Positions 35,882 through 45,491 of a stretch of DNA of 64,000 nucleotides are shown here, piece after piece (position 1 is the stretch's first letter; every line of letters begins with the position of its first letter). The position numbers and the translations under genes were made by a program. The stretch covers positions 1 through 64,000 of the forward strand of contig NZ_JABAIH010000004.1 in assembly GCF_012641395.1 (NCBI RefSeq), read 5' to 3'. Origin of the DNA: Rhizobium sp. P32RR-XVIII (GTDB taxonomy: Bacteria > Pseudomonadota > Alphaproteobacteria > Rhizobiales > Rhizobiaceae). The notes beneath the pieces are model-generated. The model made no database searches and was not told where the DNA came from. It worked only from the letters and a program-made list of their open reading frames with translations.

Positions 35882-36825
35882 TGCTCGGAAGAACTGCAAA
35901 CGGACTCTACTGGATGTTCCGTTATATTGAGCGCGCCGAGAATATCGCGCGCCTTATCGATGCCGGGCTGCGCATGTCGCTGACCAGAAGCGGTGACGGC
36001 GATGATGACTGGGACGGCGTGCTGCAGAGTGCCGGCGTTCGAGAGGCCTACGAGGAGGTTCACTCCAAGATTACCCGGGCCGATGCGATCGACTACCTGC
36101 TGCGCGACCGCTCGAACCCGTCGAGCGTCATGTCCTGCATCGACTACGGTCGCAACAATGCGCGCATGGTCCGCACGGCGCTGACGCGCGAAACCTGGGA
36201 GGCGACCAACGAATTCTGGATCGAGCTCAAGGGGCTGCTCTCCAAGCGCCTGAAGGCGGCCGAGATGCCCGAGGTCATCGATGTCATCAAGCGGCGGGCG
36301 GGGCTCACCCGCGGGGCGTTCCACGGCTCGATGCTGAGGAACGAGCTTTACAACTTCGCCCGCATCGGCACGTTCATCGAGCGGGCGGACAATACGAGCC
36401 GCATTCTGGACGTGAAGTATTACGTGCTGCTGCCCTCTGTTTCGCAGGTCGGCTCGTCCATCGACAACGTCCAGTGGGAATCGATCCTGCGCTCGGTTTC
36501 GGCGCACCGCTCCTACAGCTGGGCCTACGATGCGGAATACAAACCGGTCAACATCGCCGACTTCCTGATCCTCAATGGCCAGATGCCGCGTTCGCTGGCC
36601 TATTGCTACGAAAAGATCGTCAGCAATCTCGGTTACATTTCGCGCAGCTACGGCGGTGAACGCTTGCCTGCTCATGATACGGCGGACGCCATCCGAACCT
36701 CGTTGCAAGCAAGGCAGATCAAGGATGTCATCGATCAAGGACTGCATGAGTTCCTCGAGGATTTCGTCAATCGCAACAACCAGCTTGGTATTGAAATTTC
36801 CGAGGGTTACCGGTTCTACGTTTAG
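35881..36825 (+). CDS. Alpha-E domain protein (DUF403)
   Basis: 314 residues, all-helical. The N-terminus LGRTANGLYWMFRYIERAENIARLID is diagnostic of alpha-E proteins, and a second mark is FARIGTFIERADNTSRILD. The start ATG overlaps the stop of the ATP-grasp gene, and the transglutaminase gene follows 11 bp later. Alpha-E proteins always accompany circularly permuted ATP-grasp and transglutaminase genes. Biochemical function is not known. The length is normal and no defect is seen. Confidence 0.9.
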   Translation: MLGRTANGLYWMFRYIERAENIARLIDAGLRMSLTRSGDGDDDWDGVLQSAGVREAYEEVHSKITRADAIDYLLRDRSNPSSVMSCIDYGRNNARMVRTALTRETWEATNEFWIELKGLLSKRLKAAEMPEVIDVIKRRAGLTRGAFHGSMLRNELYNFARIGTFIERADNTSRILDVKYYVLLPSVSQVGSSIDNVQWESILRSVSAHRSYSWAYDAEYKPVNIADFLILNGQMPRSLAYCYEKIVSNLGYISRSYGGERLPAHDTADAIRTSLQARQIKDVIDQGLHEFLEDFVNRNNQLGIEISEGYRFYV

Positions 36826-36836
36826 CGGGGCATGAG

Positions 36837-37655
36837 ATGAGACTGAAGATTAGCCATGTCACCGAATACCGCTACGACGAGCCGGCGCACTTTTCGCTGC
36901 AGCGCTTGCGGCTGACGCCGCCCAGTGCTTTCGGGCAGAAGGTTCTGAACTGGTCGTTGCATGTCGAAGGCGCGAAACCCGAGGTGGAATACGACGACCA
37001 GTTCGGCAACCATGTGAACCTTGTCTCGCTGGAGGGCGAACAACGGGTGACGCGTATCGTCGCCGAGGGCGAAGTTGAAACCGAAAATCGCAACGGAGTG
37101 ACTGGTCCGCATACCGGTTATTGCCCGCTGTGGCTGTTCTTGCGGGACACGGGGCGCACCCGGCCCGGCAAGCTCATCAAGGACCTCATCAGGACCGTCA
37201 ACGGCGATAGCGAACTTGCCCGCATGCATGCGCTGATGGCAGCCATCCACGAGGCGGTCGACTACATGCCGGGCACCAGCGACACGGAAACGACCGCCGA
37301 AGAGGCGATGGAGAAGAAGAGTGGCGTCTGTCAGGACCATGCCCACGTCTTTATCGCGGCCGCTCGCGCAATGCAGGTGCCCGCCCGCTATGTGTCCGGT
37401 TACCTGATGATGGAAGGGGAGGCCGAACAGGCCGCCACGCACGCCTGGGGCGAGGCGCATATTCCGGGTCTCGGTTGGGTCGGCTTCGATGCCGCCAACA
37501 AGATCTGCCCAGATGAGCGCTACGTGCGGATCGCTTCAGGCCTTTGCTACCGTGACGCAGCCCCGGTCTCCGGAATGCGGATCGGTACGCCGGGCGAGAA
37601 GCTGACGGTCACGGTCAGGGTCGAGGCTCAGGGCCAGATGCAGAGCCAGAGCTGA
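36837..37655 (+). CDS. Transglutaminase-like cysteine protease family protein
   Basis: 272 residues. A bacterial transglutaminase-like N-terminal domain (MRLKISHVTEYRYDEPAHFS) precedes the catalytic core with C165 in KSGVCQDHAH, H202 in THAWGEA and D218 in GFDAANKI, so the triad is complete. No signal peptide. It is the third gene of the ATP-grasp/alpha-E operon and probably hydrolyses or transfers amide bonds in the same pathway. Its 3' end overlaps the convergent neighbour by 41 bp. Confidence 0.88.
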   Translation: MRLKISHVTEYRYDEPAHFSLQRLRLTPPSAFGQKVLNWSLHVEGAKPEVEYDDQFGNHVNLVSLEGEQRVTRIVAEGEVETENRNGVTGPHTGYCPLWLFLRDTGRTRPGKLIKDLIRTVNGDSELARMHALMAAIHEAVDYMPGTSDTETTAEEAMEKKSGVCQDHAHVFIAAARAMQVPARYVSGYLMMEGEAEQAATHAWGEAHIPGLGWVGFDAANKICPDERYVRIASGLCYRDAAPVSGMRIGTPGEKLTVTVRVEAQGQMQSQS

Positions 37656-38490
37656 CAAGCGCAGCGGGCCTGACACCGCGATCCTGAATGACTTCTTCCG
37701 TCAGGACTTCGAACTGCACCAATGCAGCCTGGCCGAAAGCGGTCGAGATCGCCACGTCGGTCGCGTCGCGGCCCCTTGCCATCAATATGCGGCCGATGCG
37801 CGGAATGTTGTGCCGGGCATCGGCCAGGTACCACCGCCCGCCCAGAAAGACTTCAAACCAGGCATTGAAATCCATCGGTGCCGGATCGGGTAGCACGCCG
37901 ATGTCGCCAAGATAGCCCGTGCAATAGCGCGCCGGTATGTTCATGCAGCGGCAGAGCGTTATCGCAAGATGCGAGAAGTCGCGGCAGACGCCCGTCTTGT
38001 CACAGTAGCCGCCGTACGCGGTTCTGAGGGCGTCGGCTTTCTGGTAGTCGAATGCGATATGGCCGTGGACGAAATCGGTAATCGCCTGGACGCGCGGCCA
38101 GCCGGGTTCGGTGTTCGAGAAGGTCGCCCAAGCGAAATCACCCAACCGGTCCGTGTCGCAATAGCGGCTCCCCAGAAGGAATACGAGAACATCGTCGGGC
38201 AGATCGTTGATTTCATGCTGTCGGGCATCGAGCGGCACCACGTCCGGCTCCCCACTGTCACGGATTTCGAACTCGGTTGAAATCTTGATTACTCCCCGCG
38301 GGGCGAGGATGCGGGTGCAGCGGTTGCCGAAGCTATCGGTATAGGTCCGCGCACGGACCGGCTGGCTGAACGACAGCAACTCATCGGTCAGGAGATCGGC
38401 GCGTCGCGAGGGATGGATATTGAGGACCAGAAGCATCGGCGTCGGCTGAATGCATTCATAGCCTAAGGTAAAACCAGCGCGAATCTTCAC
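37615..38490 (-). CDS. Transglutaminase-like protein with altered histidine position
   Basis: 291 residues from a GTG at 38490 with a strong AGGAGGT site; the frame extends upstream without one. The core has C169 in KTGVCRDFSH and D224 in LADARHN, but the usual HAW motif reads NAW (N209). Related rhizobial proteins also vary here, from memory, so this may be a subfamily trait. It could be a non-hydrolytic member or use another base. It lies tail-to-tail with the first transglutaminase gene and upstream of none. Substrate unknown. Confidence 0.82.
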   Translation of the reverse strand: MKIRAGFTLGYECIQPTPMLLVLNIHPSRRADLLTDELLSFSQPVRARTYTDSFGNRCTRILAPRGVIKISTEFEIRDSGEPDVVPLDARQHEINDLPDDVLVFLLGSRYCDTDRLGDFAWATFSNTEPGWPRVQAITDFVHGHIAFDYQKADALRTAYGGYCDKTGVCRDFSHLAITLCRCMNIPARYCTGYLGDIGVLPDPAPMDFNAWFEVFLGGRWYLADARHNIPRIGRILMARGRDATDVAISTAFGQAALVQFEVLTEEVIQDRGVRPAALVSSGSASGPEPRP

Positions 38491-38589
38491 GGAACCTCCT
38501 ATGGAAAGCTGGGAGTCCACCAGACTGCAGCCCTCATCGAACGCCGCAAAAATCTATGAGTTCCATATAGATGGGCGCGCCGGCGGATT

Positions 38590-39465
38590 TCACGGTCCGC
38601 TGGTAACATTGACCTGCACAACCAGAGCCTCGAAGTCATCCGCCTCTCCGTCGTAGCTCCCTGACAACGGGATCGCCTGGCGGGGATCGCGGGCAACGCC
38701 GACGCGGATCAGATCGTGATTGCCGACGATGCCATTGGTAGGGTCGAACTCCACCCAGCCGGCACCGGGAAGATAGACTTGGCACCAGGCATGTGTGGCG
38801 CCGCCGCCGAGCGTCCTCGACCCGTCGCGATCAGACACGTAAATGTAGCCGGTGACGAAGCGTGCGGCGAAGCCGAGCGAACGCGCCGCCTCCATCATCA
38901 GCAGGGCGAAGTCACGGCAGGTGCCCTGCCGTCGCACCAGCGTTTGGAACGGCGTCTGGGTGCCCGGAGCGGATCGGCGCGCATAAGCGAAACTCTCGTG
39001 AATTCCGTAGCAGAGCGTCATAAGGACACGGCCGGTCTGCCCGGAGGAGCGCGTTCCGACGAATTGTTGCGCCCATTTTGCAACCGCGCCATCCGGATCA
39101 TCGTAATGGCGGGTGATCGTGCAGGAGAGATCCGGCAACTCTTCCTCGTCATAGGAGAACGGATAGGTCAGCGCCTTGCGATCGATTTCGAGATCGAGCG
39201 GTACCTGCGGGGTGTGATCAAGGCGGATATTGCTTTCGAACCGAAGGTGATCAGACACCCGGTCAATGTTCACAAGCGCAATACAATTGCCGAAAACGTC
39301 GTGGATCCAGCGGATCTGGGCCGGTTGCGGATCCACTGTCAGGGTCGCATCCAGGAGACGCTGATCGAAGCTGTCCCGCGGGCGGAAAAGGATCCGGTGC
39401 TGGCCGAAGGCGACGGGCCGTTTATAAGAATACTGGGTAATATGCCTGACGGAAAAAACGGTCAT
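38590..39465 (-). CDS. Transglutaminase-like protein, complete triad
   Basis: 291 residues with N-terminal domain FSVRHITQYSYKRPVAFGQH and a full triad: C183 in QGTCRDFALL, H225 in THAWCQV and D241 in EFDPTNG. It is the third transglutaminase-like protein in 3 kb. It is transcribed on the minus strand toward the NAW-type protein with about 100 bp between them. All three belong to the same genomic cluster with the ATP-grasp and alpha-E genes. No signal peptide, so it is probably cytoplasmic. Confidence 0.87.
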   Translation of the reverse strand: MTVFSVRHITQYSYKRPVAFGQHRILFRPRDSFDQRLLDATLTVDPQPAQIRWIHDVFGNCIALVNIDRVSDHLRFESNIRLDHTPQVPLDLEIDRKALTYPFSYDEEELPDLSCTITRHYDDPDGAVAKWAQQFVGTRSSGQTGRVLMTLCYGIHESFAYARRSAPGTQTPFQTLVRRQGTCRDFALLMMEAARSLGFAARFVTGYIYVSDRDGSRTLGGGATHAWCQVYLPGAGWVEFDPTNGIVGNHDLIRVGVARDPRQAIPLSGSYDGEADDFEALVVQVNVTSGP

Positions 39466-39513
39466 GCTGCATCGCCCGTCCTGAGAACATCCGATGAAGG
39501 AAAAAGCCGGCGA

Positions 39514-39756
39514 TCACTCGAATTCCGGCACCGAGCCTGACTGGAACAGGATCACCGATGGGCCTTGCTCGCCGATGGCCGGATTTCCTTCGCTGCACCA
39601 TACGACGACGCCATCATAATCATTCACAAGCGTCTGTGCGACGTAAACAGCGGTGTCCTCCTTCTTCATCTGACGAGGTTCGAAGGCAGGCCGCAAGATA
39701 CCGTTGCCATCCTTGTTAAAGGCGCTGAGCACAATCAATTTCCGCACACCAGGCAT
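39514..39756 (-). CDS. Small conserved hypothetical protein, 80 aa
   Basis: A short protein beginning MPGVRKLIVLSAFNKDGNG with a charged middle (QMKKEDTAVYVAQTL). Composition and codon use are like neighbouring genes. It lies 48 bp upstream of the transglutaminase gene on the same strand. The pattern suggests a small alpha/beta domain; no motif recognised. Function unknown. Confidence 0.6.
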   Translation of the reverse strand: MPGVRKLIVLSAFNKDGNGILRPAFEPRQMKKEDTAVYVAQTLVNDYDGVVVWCSEGNPAIGEQGPSVILFQSGSVPEFE

Positions 39757-39821
39757 GGCGCCTCTCCTGCGCCAATAACGGCGGGGAGGGGAGTTCGTTC
39801 CGGGTGTGCCAGGTATGCAAA

Positions 39822-39849
39822 GAAAAAGGCGAAGCTTCCGCTCCGCCTT
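39822..39849 (-). terminator. Rho-independent terminator of the arabinose operon
   Basis: On the minus strand AAGGCG (39849-39844) pairs with CGCCTT (39831-39826), and the loop contains a self-complementary GAAGCTTC that extends the hairpin. It is followed by a run of T (TTTCT). It lies 22 bp after the stop codon of the arabinonate dehydratase gene. Confidence 0.7.
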
Positions 39850-39870
39850 GATGCCAATTCCCGGTTTGGC

Positions 39871-41610
39871 TCAGTGGCTGTCTCTGCCAACCGCGTTGCC
39901 GCGGCATCCCTTGAGGAAGTCGAGGTCGGCGCCGGTATCGGCTCCTTCGACATGCTGCTGGTGCAGCCAGGCATAGCCTGACGTCGGCAGATCGTGCTGC
40001 GGCTTCCATTCGGCGAGACGCCGCGCCAGTTCCTCTTCCGAGATGTCGAGATGCAGGCGGCGGTTCGGGACGTCGAGCTCGATGAAGTCGCCGTTCTTGA
40101 CGACTGCGAGCGGGCCGCCGACAGCAGCTTCCGGCGAGGTGTGCAGGACGACGGTGCCGTAGGCCGTACCGGACATGCGGGCATCGGAGATGCGGACCAT
40201 GTCGGTGATGCCCTTCTTGAGCACCTTCGGCGGCAGGCCCATGTTGCCGACCTCGGCCATGCCTGGATAACCCTTCGGACCGCAGTTCTTCATGACCATG
40301 ACGCAGGTCTCGTCGATGTCGAGACTGTCGTCGTTGATCTTGGCCTTGTAGTCGTCGATGTCTTCGAAGACGACCGCGCGTCCGCGGTGGACCATCAGAT
40401 GCGGGGAGGCGGCCGACGGCTTCAGAACCGCGCCCTTCGGGGCGAGGTTGCCGCGTACGACGACGATGCCGCCGGACTGGGTCAGCGCCTTTTCGGCGGG
40501 CAGGATGACGTCTTCGTTCCAGTTGACGACGTCCTTGACCTCATCCCAGATGCTCTCGCCCGATACGGTCAGCGCGTCCTTGTGCAGGAGGCCGGCTTCG
40601 CCGAGGCGCTTCAGCACCACCGGAAGACCGCCGGCATAGAAGAACTCCTCCATCAGGTACTTGCCCGACGGCATCAGGTTGACGATCGTCGGGACGTCGC
40701 GGCCGCAACGATCCCAGTCGTCGAGCGTCAGGTCGATGCCGACGCGGCCGGCCATGGCGAGCAGGTGGATGACGGCGTTGGTCGAACCGCCGATCGCCGC
40801 ATTGGTGCGGATAGCGTTCTCGAAGGCTTCCTTCGTCATGATGTCGGAGGGCTTCAGGTCGTCCTTGACCATCTGCACGATGCGGCGGCCGGTGAGCTGC
40901 GCCATCACCTTGCGGCGGGAATCGACGCCCGGGATCGCGGCGTTGCCCGACAGAGCCATGCCGAGCGCTTCTGCCATGGAGGCCATGGTGGAGGCGGTGC
41001 CCATGGTGTTGCAGGTGCCCGACGAACGGCTCATCGAGGCTTCCGCCTCAAGGAACTCGGCCTGCGTCATCTCGCCGGCCTTCACCATTTCGGAGAATTT
41101 CCAGAGATGCGTGCCCGAGCCGACGCGTTCACCGCGGAAATAGCCGTTCAGCATCGGTCCGCCGGTGACGACGATCGAGGGGAGGTCGCAAGACGCGGCG
41201 CCCATGATCAGAGACGGCGTGGTCTTGTCGCAGCCGACCAGCAGCACGCAGCCATCCATCGGCTGGCCGCGGATCGCTTCCTCGACCGCGAGCGCAGCCA
41301 GATTGCGGTACATCATTGCCGTCGGGCGGAAGGTGTTTTCGGAAGCCGAGAAGACCGGTACTTCGAGCGGGAAACCGCCGGCTTCCCAGACGCCAGCCTT
41401 CACCTTTTCGGCGAGCTCGCGGAGATGGCCGTTGCACGGCGTCATATCCGACCAGGTATTGAGGATGCCGATGACAGGCCGCCCGTCGAACAGATCGTGC
41501 GGATACCCCTGGTTCTTCAGCCAGCCACGGTGATAGATCACGTCGCGGCTCGTGCCGCCGTACCATTCCTGTGACCTCAGCTTGCGCGGCCACTCCGCTT
41601 TCTTCTTCAT
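39871..41610 (-). CDS. L-arabinonate dehydratase (IlvD/Edd family)
   Basis: 579 residues, the length of the characterised Rhizobium leguminosarum L-arabinonate dehydratase (from memory). Its [2Fe-2S] ligands fall at the same positions: C59 in TPCNGH, C127 in VGCDKT and C200 in SSGTCNTMG. The enzyme removes water from L-arabinonate to give 2-keto-3-deoxy-L-arabinonate in the non-phosphorylative arabinose pathway. It is the last gene of the minus-strand operon with chvE-gguABC and the semialdehyde dehydrogenase, which supports arabinonate over branched-chain dihydroxy-acids as substrate. A related sugar acid cannot be excluded. Confidence 0.88.
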   Translation of the reverse strand: MKKKAEWPRKLRSQEWYGGTSRDVIYHRGWLKNQGYPHDLFDGRPVIGILNTWSDMTPCNGHLRELAEKVKAGVWEAGGFPLEVPVFSASENTFRPTAMMYRNLAALAVEEAIRGQPMDGCVLLVGCDKTTPSLIMGAASCDLPSIVVTGGPMLNGYFRGERVGSGTHLWKFSEMVKAGEMTQAEFLEAEASMSRSSGTCNTMGTASTMASMAEALGMALSGNAAIPGVDSRRKVMAQLTGRRIVQMVKDDLKPSDIMTKEAFENAIRTNAAIGGSTNAVIHLLAMAGRVGIDLTLDDWDRCGRDVPTIVNLMPSGKYLMEEFFYAGGLPVVLKRLGEAGLLHKDALTVSGESIWDEVKDVVNWNEDVILPAEKALTQSGGIVVVRGNLAPKGAVLKPSAASPHLMVHRGRAVVFEDIDDYKAKINDDSLDIDETCVMVMKNCGPKGYPGMAEVGNMGLPPKVLKKGITDMVRISDARMSGTAYGTVVLHTSPEAAVGGPLAVVKNGDFIELDVPNRRLHLDISEEELARRLAEWKPQHDLPTSGYAWLHQQHVEGADTGADLDFLKGCRGNAVGRDSH

Positions 41611-41628
41611 GGACTTTCTTCCTTCAGA

Positions 41629-41662
41629 GGGTTCCCGTACCGCCTCGTACGGTCCGGAACCC
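41629..41662. promoter_or_regulatory. Intercistronic hairpin between aldehyde dehydrogenase and arabinonate dehydratase genes
   Basis: GGGTTCC (41629-41635) pairs with GGAACCC (41656-41662); inside, CGTAC and GTACG also pair. No U-tract follows, so it is more likely an RNA stability or processing element than a terminator. Confidence 0.55.
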
Positions 41663-41672
41663 GATCATGTGG

Positions 41673-43106
41673 TTACGCCAGCGTGTAGGCTGTCTTGACG
41701 GTTGTGTAGAATTCGGCGGCGTACTTGCCCTGCTCGCGCGGGCCGTAGGACGAGCCCTTGCGGCCGCCGAAGGGAACATGGAAGTCGACCCCTGCGGTGG
41801 GCAGGTTCACCATCACCATGCCGGCCTCGGAGTTGCGCTTGAAATGCGTCGCATGCTTGAGGCTGGTGGTGGCAATGCCGGCCGACAAGCCGAAGGGCGT
41901 GTCGTTGGCGGTGGCCAGCGCTTCTTCGTAATCCTTGACGCGAATGAGCGAGACGACCGGTCCGAAGATCTCTTCCCTGCTGATACGCATCTGGTTGGTG
42001 GCTTCGGTAAAGAGCGTCGGCTGCAGGTAGAAGCCGGGCGTTTCGCGGGTGACGAGTTCGCCGCCGAAGGCGAGCTTGGCGCCTTCCTTTTTGCCGATCT
42101 CGATGTAATCGGTATCGGTCTTCAGCTGTTTTTCATCGACGACCGGGCCGATATGGGTGCCGGGCTTCAGGGCGTTGTCGACCACGAGCGTCTGCAGCTT
42201 TTCCGTCAGCGCCGCCACGAACTTGTCGTGGATGCCTTCCGTGACGATCAGACGCGAGGATGCCGTGCAACGCTGGCCGGTGGAGAAGAAGCCGGAATTG
42301 GCGGCCGCTTCGACGGCGACGGTCAAGTCGGCGTCATCGAGCACGACCATCGGGTTCTTGCCGCCCATTTCGAGCTGGAACTTGCGGTTATGTTCGATCG
42401 ACGAAACAGCGACGCGGCGGCCCGTACCGGTGGAGCCGGTGAAGGTGATGCCGGTAAGGTCGGGGCTGTCGAGCATCGCCTGGCCGACGACCGAGCCCTT
42501 GCCCATGACGAGGTTGAGCACGCCCTTCGGCAGGCCGGCCCGATGCAGGATGTCGACGATCGCCCAGGAACAGCCCGGAACGAGCTCGGCAGGCTTGAAG
42601 ACGATGGTGTTGCCGTAGCAGAGCGCCGGCGCAATCTTCCAGGCCGGGATCGCGATCGGGAAGTTCCAGGGCGTGATGATGCCGATGACGCCGAGCGGGT
42701 CACGGGTGATCTCGACGCCGATATTCGGACGCACGGACGGGATGACTTCGCCTGCGAGGCGCAGCGCTTCGCCTGCGAAGAACTCGAATATCTGCGCGGC
42801 ACGGATCGTCTCGCCGATCGCTTCCGGCAGCGTCTTGCCCTCTTCTCGGGCAAGCAGCGCACCGAGCTCGTCCTTGCGGGCCATGATCTCGTCGCCGGCC
42901 TTCTTCAGGATGACGTGGCGTTCCCAGATGCCGGAACGGGACCATGCAGGGAAGGCAGCCTTGGCTGCGGCAATGGCGTTCTTCGTATCGGCCGCGGAGC
43001 CGCTGGCATAGAGGCCAACGACCTCCTTCGTATCGGACGGATTGATGTTTTCGACTGCGTCGGCGCCAGTCCATTCGCCGGCGATCAGGTTTTGATAAAT
43101 GGTCAT
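41673..43106 (-). CDS. 2,5-dioxovalerate (alpha-ketoglutaric semialdehyde) dehydrogenase
   Basis: 477 residues of the aldehyde dehydrogenase superfamily: cofactor-binding TPWNFPIA, FTGSTGTG, catalytic Glu in LEMGGKNP and catalytic Cys in STGQRCTAS, then EEIFGPVV. In the arabinose pathway the semialdehyde formed from 2-keto-3-deoxyarabinonate is oxidised to 2-oxoglutarate with NAD(P)+. Placement between gguC and the arabinonate dehydratase gene supports this substrate. AAGGAGG lies upstream of the ATG. All catalytic residues are present. Confidence 0.88.
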   Translation of the reverse strand: MTIYQNLIAGEWTGADAVENINPSDTKEVVGLYASGSAADTKNAIAAAKAAFPAWSRSGIWERHVILKKAGDEIMARKDELGALLAREEGKTLPEAIGETIRAAQIFEFFAGEALRLAGEVIPSVRPNIGVEITRDPLGVIGIITPWNFPIAIPAWKIAPALCYGNTIVFKPAELVPGCSWAIVDILHRAGLPKGVLNLVMGKGSVVGQAMLDSPDLTGITFTGSTGTGRRVAVSSIEHNRKFQLEMGGKNPMVVLDDADLTVAVEAAANSGFFSTGQRCTASSRLIVTEGIHDKFVAALTEKLQTLVVDNALKPGTHIGPVVDEKQLKTDTDYIEIGKKEGAKLAFGGELVTRETPGFYLQPTLFTEATNQMRISREEIFGPVVSLIRVKDYEEALATANDTPFGLSAGIATTSLKHATHFKRNSEAGMVMVNLPTAGVDFHVPFGGRKGSSYGPREQGKYAAEFYTTVKTAYTLA

Positions 43107-43143
43107 GGGCTGAACGAGCCTCCTTTACCTTTACAAATGTGGT

Positions 43144-43164
43144 CTGGCCGTGGGAGGCGGCCAG
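43144..43164. promoter_or_regulatory. Intercistronic hairpin between gguC and the dehydrogenase gene
   Basis: CTGGCCG (43144-43150) pairs with CGGCCAG (43158-43164) around a 7-base loop. No U-tract. It lies 12 bp after the gguC stop. Confidence 0.55.
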
Positions 43165-43176
43165 CCCAACGAAACC

Positions 43177-44172
43177 TCAAAGCTGTTTCACAGCGATATT
43201 TTCTTCGGAGGCAACCTTCAGCGGATTGCGCAGCGGGAGGCCGAATTCGGCAACTTCGATTTCGAAGACATCGCCGTCTTCCGTCTTGATGCCATCGGCG
43301 AAGGAAAGCGTCGCCGTGCCGAACATGTGGACATGAACGTCGCCAGGCACGCGGAAGAGGCCATACTTGAAATGATGATATTCGAGGTTCGCAAAGGTGT
43401 GCGACATGTTCGCCTCGCCGGAGAGGAACGGCTTCTCGAAGATCGCCTTGTCGCCGCGCTTGATGCGCGATGTGCCGCGGATGTCGTCCGGCGCCACGCC
43501 GATGCGGATCTCCGGACCGAAGCTTGCAGGACGCAGCTTGGAATGCGCGAGAAAGAGATAGTTGATCCGCTCTGTGACGTGGTCGGAAAACTCGTTGGAG
43601 AGCGCAAAGCCGATGCGGAACGGCGTGCCGTCCTCGCCAATGATGTAGATGCCCGCCATTTCCGGCTCCTCGCCGCCATCAAGCGCGAAGGAAGGGGAGA
43701 CGAGGGGAGCGCCCGGCGCGGCAGCGGCATGGCCGTTGCCCTTGTAGAACCATTCCGGCTGAACACCTTTTTCGCCGGCCTTCGGCTTGCCGTTCTCGAG
43801 GCCCATCTTGAACATCTTCATCGAGTCCGTGAGCGTTTCTTCGGCGGCCTCGGTGGTCTTCTTGTGCATGGAGTCGCGGGTCGCCGCCGAGCCAAGATGC
43901 GTGAGGCCGGTGCCCGTCAGATGCAGGTGAGCGGCATCCGGATGCGTGATCGGCGGAAGGAACCTGCCTTCGGCATAGGCCTTCTCCAGATCGACGGCAT
44001 CGCCATAGCCATGCTCCTCGATGACGGAGACGAGCGACCTTCCCTTCTTTGCGGCTTCCGTCGCCAGCGCGTAGACGCTGCCGGCGTTCTTAACGGCTTT
44101 CGCTGCACCGCCCGGCTCGCGCACGGATACGATGATCTCTCCGTTCGAACCCTTGATCTGCGAAATAAGCAC
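43177..44172 (-). CDS. gguC: GguC / AraD1-family protein
   Basis: 331 residues of the AraD1 family, related to fumarylacetoacetate hydrolases (GVQPEWFYKGNG, SFALDGGEEPEMAGIY, ALSNEFSDHVTER). It was first named gguC next to chvE in Agrobacterium. In arabinose pathways this family acts on 2-keto-3-deoxy-L-arabinonate, dehydrating it to the semialdehyde that the neighbouring dehydrogenase oxidises. Acidic residues expected to hold a divalent metal are present in the central part. It follows gguB with a 110-bp gap carrying a hairpin. Role inferred from family and operon. Confidence 0.87.
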   Translation of the reverse strand: MLISQIKGSNGEIIVSVREPGGAAKAVKNAGSVYALATEAAKKGRSLVSVIEEHGYGDAVDLEKAYAEGRFLPPITHPDAAHLHLTGTGLTHLGSAATRDSMHKKTTEAAEETLTDSMKMFKMGLENGKPKAGEKGVQPEWFYKGNGHAAAAPGAPLVSPSFALDGGEEPEMAGIYIIGEDGTPFRIGFALSNEFSDHVTERINYLFLAHSKLRPASFGPEIRIGVAPDDIRGTSRIKRGDKAIFEKPFLSGEANMSHTFANLEYHHFKYGLFRVPGDVHVHMFGTATLSFADGIKTEDGDVFEIEVAEFGLPLRNPLKVASEENIAVKQL

Positions 44173-44214
44173 GGCCCTGATCCTCTTTTGCTAATCGCGG
44201 AATACGCTCCGCCT

Positions 44215-44238
44215 TTCCGGCTCCCGAGGGAGCCGGAA
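44215..44238. promoter_or_regulatory. Intercistronic hairpin between gguB and gguC
   Basis: TTCCGGCTCCC (44215-44225) pairs perfectly with GGGAGCCGGAA (44228-44238), leaving a 2-base loop GA. It lies in the 110-bp gap after gguB on the minus-strand transcript. Confidence 0.6.
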
Positions 44239-44282
44239 TTGATCTTCAATGACTGCGAATGCCTGAACCGGCGCCGGAGCGC

Positions 44283-45491
44283 TCAGCCCTTGTTCTTGTT
44301 ATAAACGTCGAAGAAGACGGCGGCCAAAAGCACGAAGCCTTTCACCATCTGCTGGAAATCGATGCCGAGACCGATGATGGACATGCCGTTGTTCATCACG
44401 CCCATGATGAATGCGCCGATGACCGCACCGGTAATCTTGCCGACGCCGCCGGATGCCGAGGCACCGCCGATGAAGCACGCCGCGATCACGTCGAGCTCGA
44501 AGCCGACGCCGGCCTTCGGCGTCGCCGAGTTCAGGCGAAGTGCGACGATGATGCCGGCAAGCCCCGCAAGCGCACCCATATTGACGAAGGTGTAGAAACT
44601 CAGTCGCTCGGTGTTGATACCCGACAGCTTGGTCGCCTTTTCATTGCCGCCCATGGCGTAGATGCGGCGGCCGATGGTCGTGCGGCGGGTGACGAACGTA
44701 TAGGCCGCGATCAGCACCAGCATGACGACGAGAACGTTCGGCAGGCCGCGATAGGTCGAAAGCTGCCAGCCAAGCGCCAGGATCGCCAGCGTGACGATGA
44801 CGTTCTGGGCGATGAAGAAGCTCATCGGCTCGACATCGATACCGTGGCTTTCATTGACCTTGCGGCGGCGCCAGGCGAGGTAGAAGAGAACGGCCGGAAT
44901 GATCAGCGTGAGGATCAGCGAGGTCGACTGGACCGGGATCCCGCCGATATCGATCATGTCGCCCGGCAGGAAGCCGGTGCTGATGATCTGGAACTCCTTG
45001 GGGAAGGGGCCGATGTTCTTACCGCCGAGAACGGTCAGCGTCAGGCCGCGGAAGACCAGCATGCCCGCGAGGGTCACGATGAAAGAGGGGATGCGGTGAT
45101 AGGCGATGAAATAGCCCTGCGCCGCGCCGATGATTGCGCCAACCAGGATACAGAGCAGGCCGGCCAGCCAGTAGTTCATTCCCAATGACACTGTCAGGAT
45201 TGCCGCAATCGCACCGACGAAGGCGACGATGGAGCCGACGGAGAGGTCGATGTGCCCCGCCACGATGACGAGCAGCATGCCGAGCGCCATGATGACGATG
45301 AAGGAGTTCTGGAGAACGAGGTTCGTCAGATTGACCGGACGAAACAGAATGCCGCCGGTATAGATCTGGAAGAACAGCATGATCGCCACGAGCGCAATCA
45401 GCATGCCGTATTCGCGGATGTTGCCGCGGATGTAGTCGGCGATCGAAACGACGTTGCTTTCCTCTTGGCTGGTCGGGTTGACAGGAGTCAT
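44283..45491 (-). CDS. gguB: Sugar ABC transporter permease GguB
   Basis: 402 residues with about ten to eleven hydrophobic segments and the CUT2-family permease signature [16 protein letters not shown], followed by a loop motif [15 protein letters not shown] that contacts the ATPase. It forms the inner-membrane channel for aldoses delivered by ChvE. The length is above that of simple RbsC-type permeases, as in XylH/GguB. The start overlaps the gguA stop by 4 bp, so the pair is translationally coupled. Confidence 0.92.
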   Translation of the reverse strand: MTPVNPTSQEESNVVSIADYIRGNIREYGMLIALVAIMLFFQIYTGGILFRPVNLTNLVLQNSFIVIMALGMLLVIVAGHIDLSVGSIVAFVGAIAAILTVSLGMNYWLAGLLCILVGAIIGAAQGYFIAYHRIPSFIVTLAGMLVFRGLTLTVLGGKNIGPFPKEFQIISTGFLPGDMIDIGGIPVQSTSLILTLIIPAVLFYLAWRRRKVNESHGIDVEPMSFFIAQNVIVTLAILALGWQLSTYRGLPNVLVVMLVLIAAYTFVTRRTTIGRRIYAMGGNEKATKLSGINTERLSFYTFVNMGALAGLAGIIVALRLNSATPKAGVGFELDVIAACFIGGASASGGVGKITGAVIGAFIMGVMNNGMSIIGLGIDFQQMVKGFVLLAAVFFDVYNKNKG

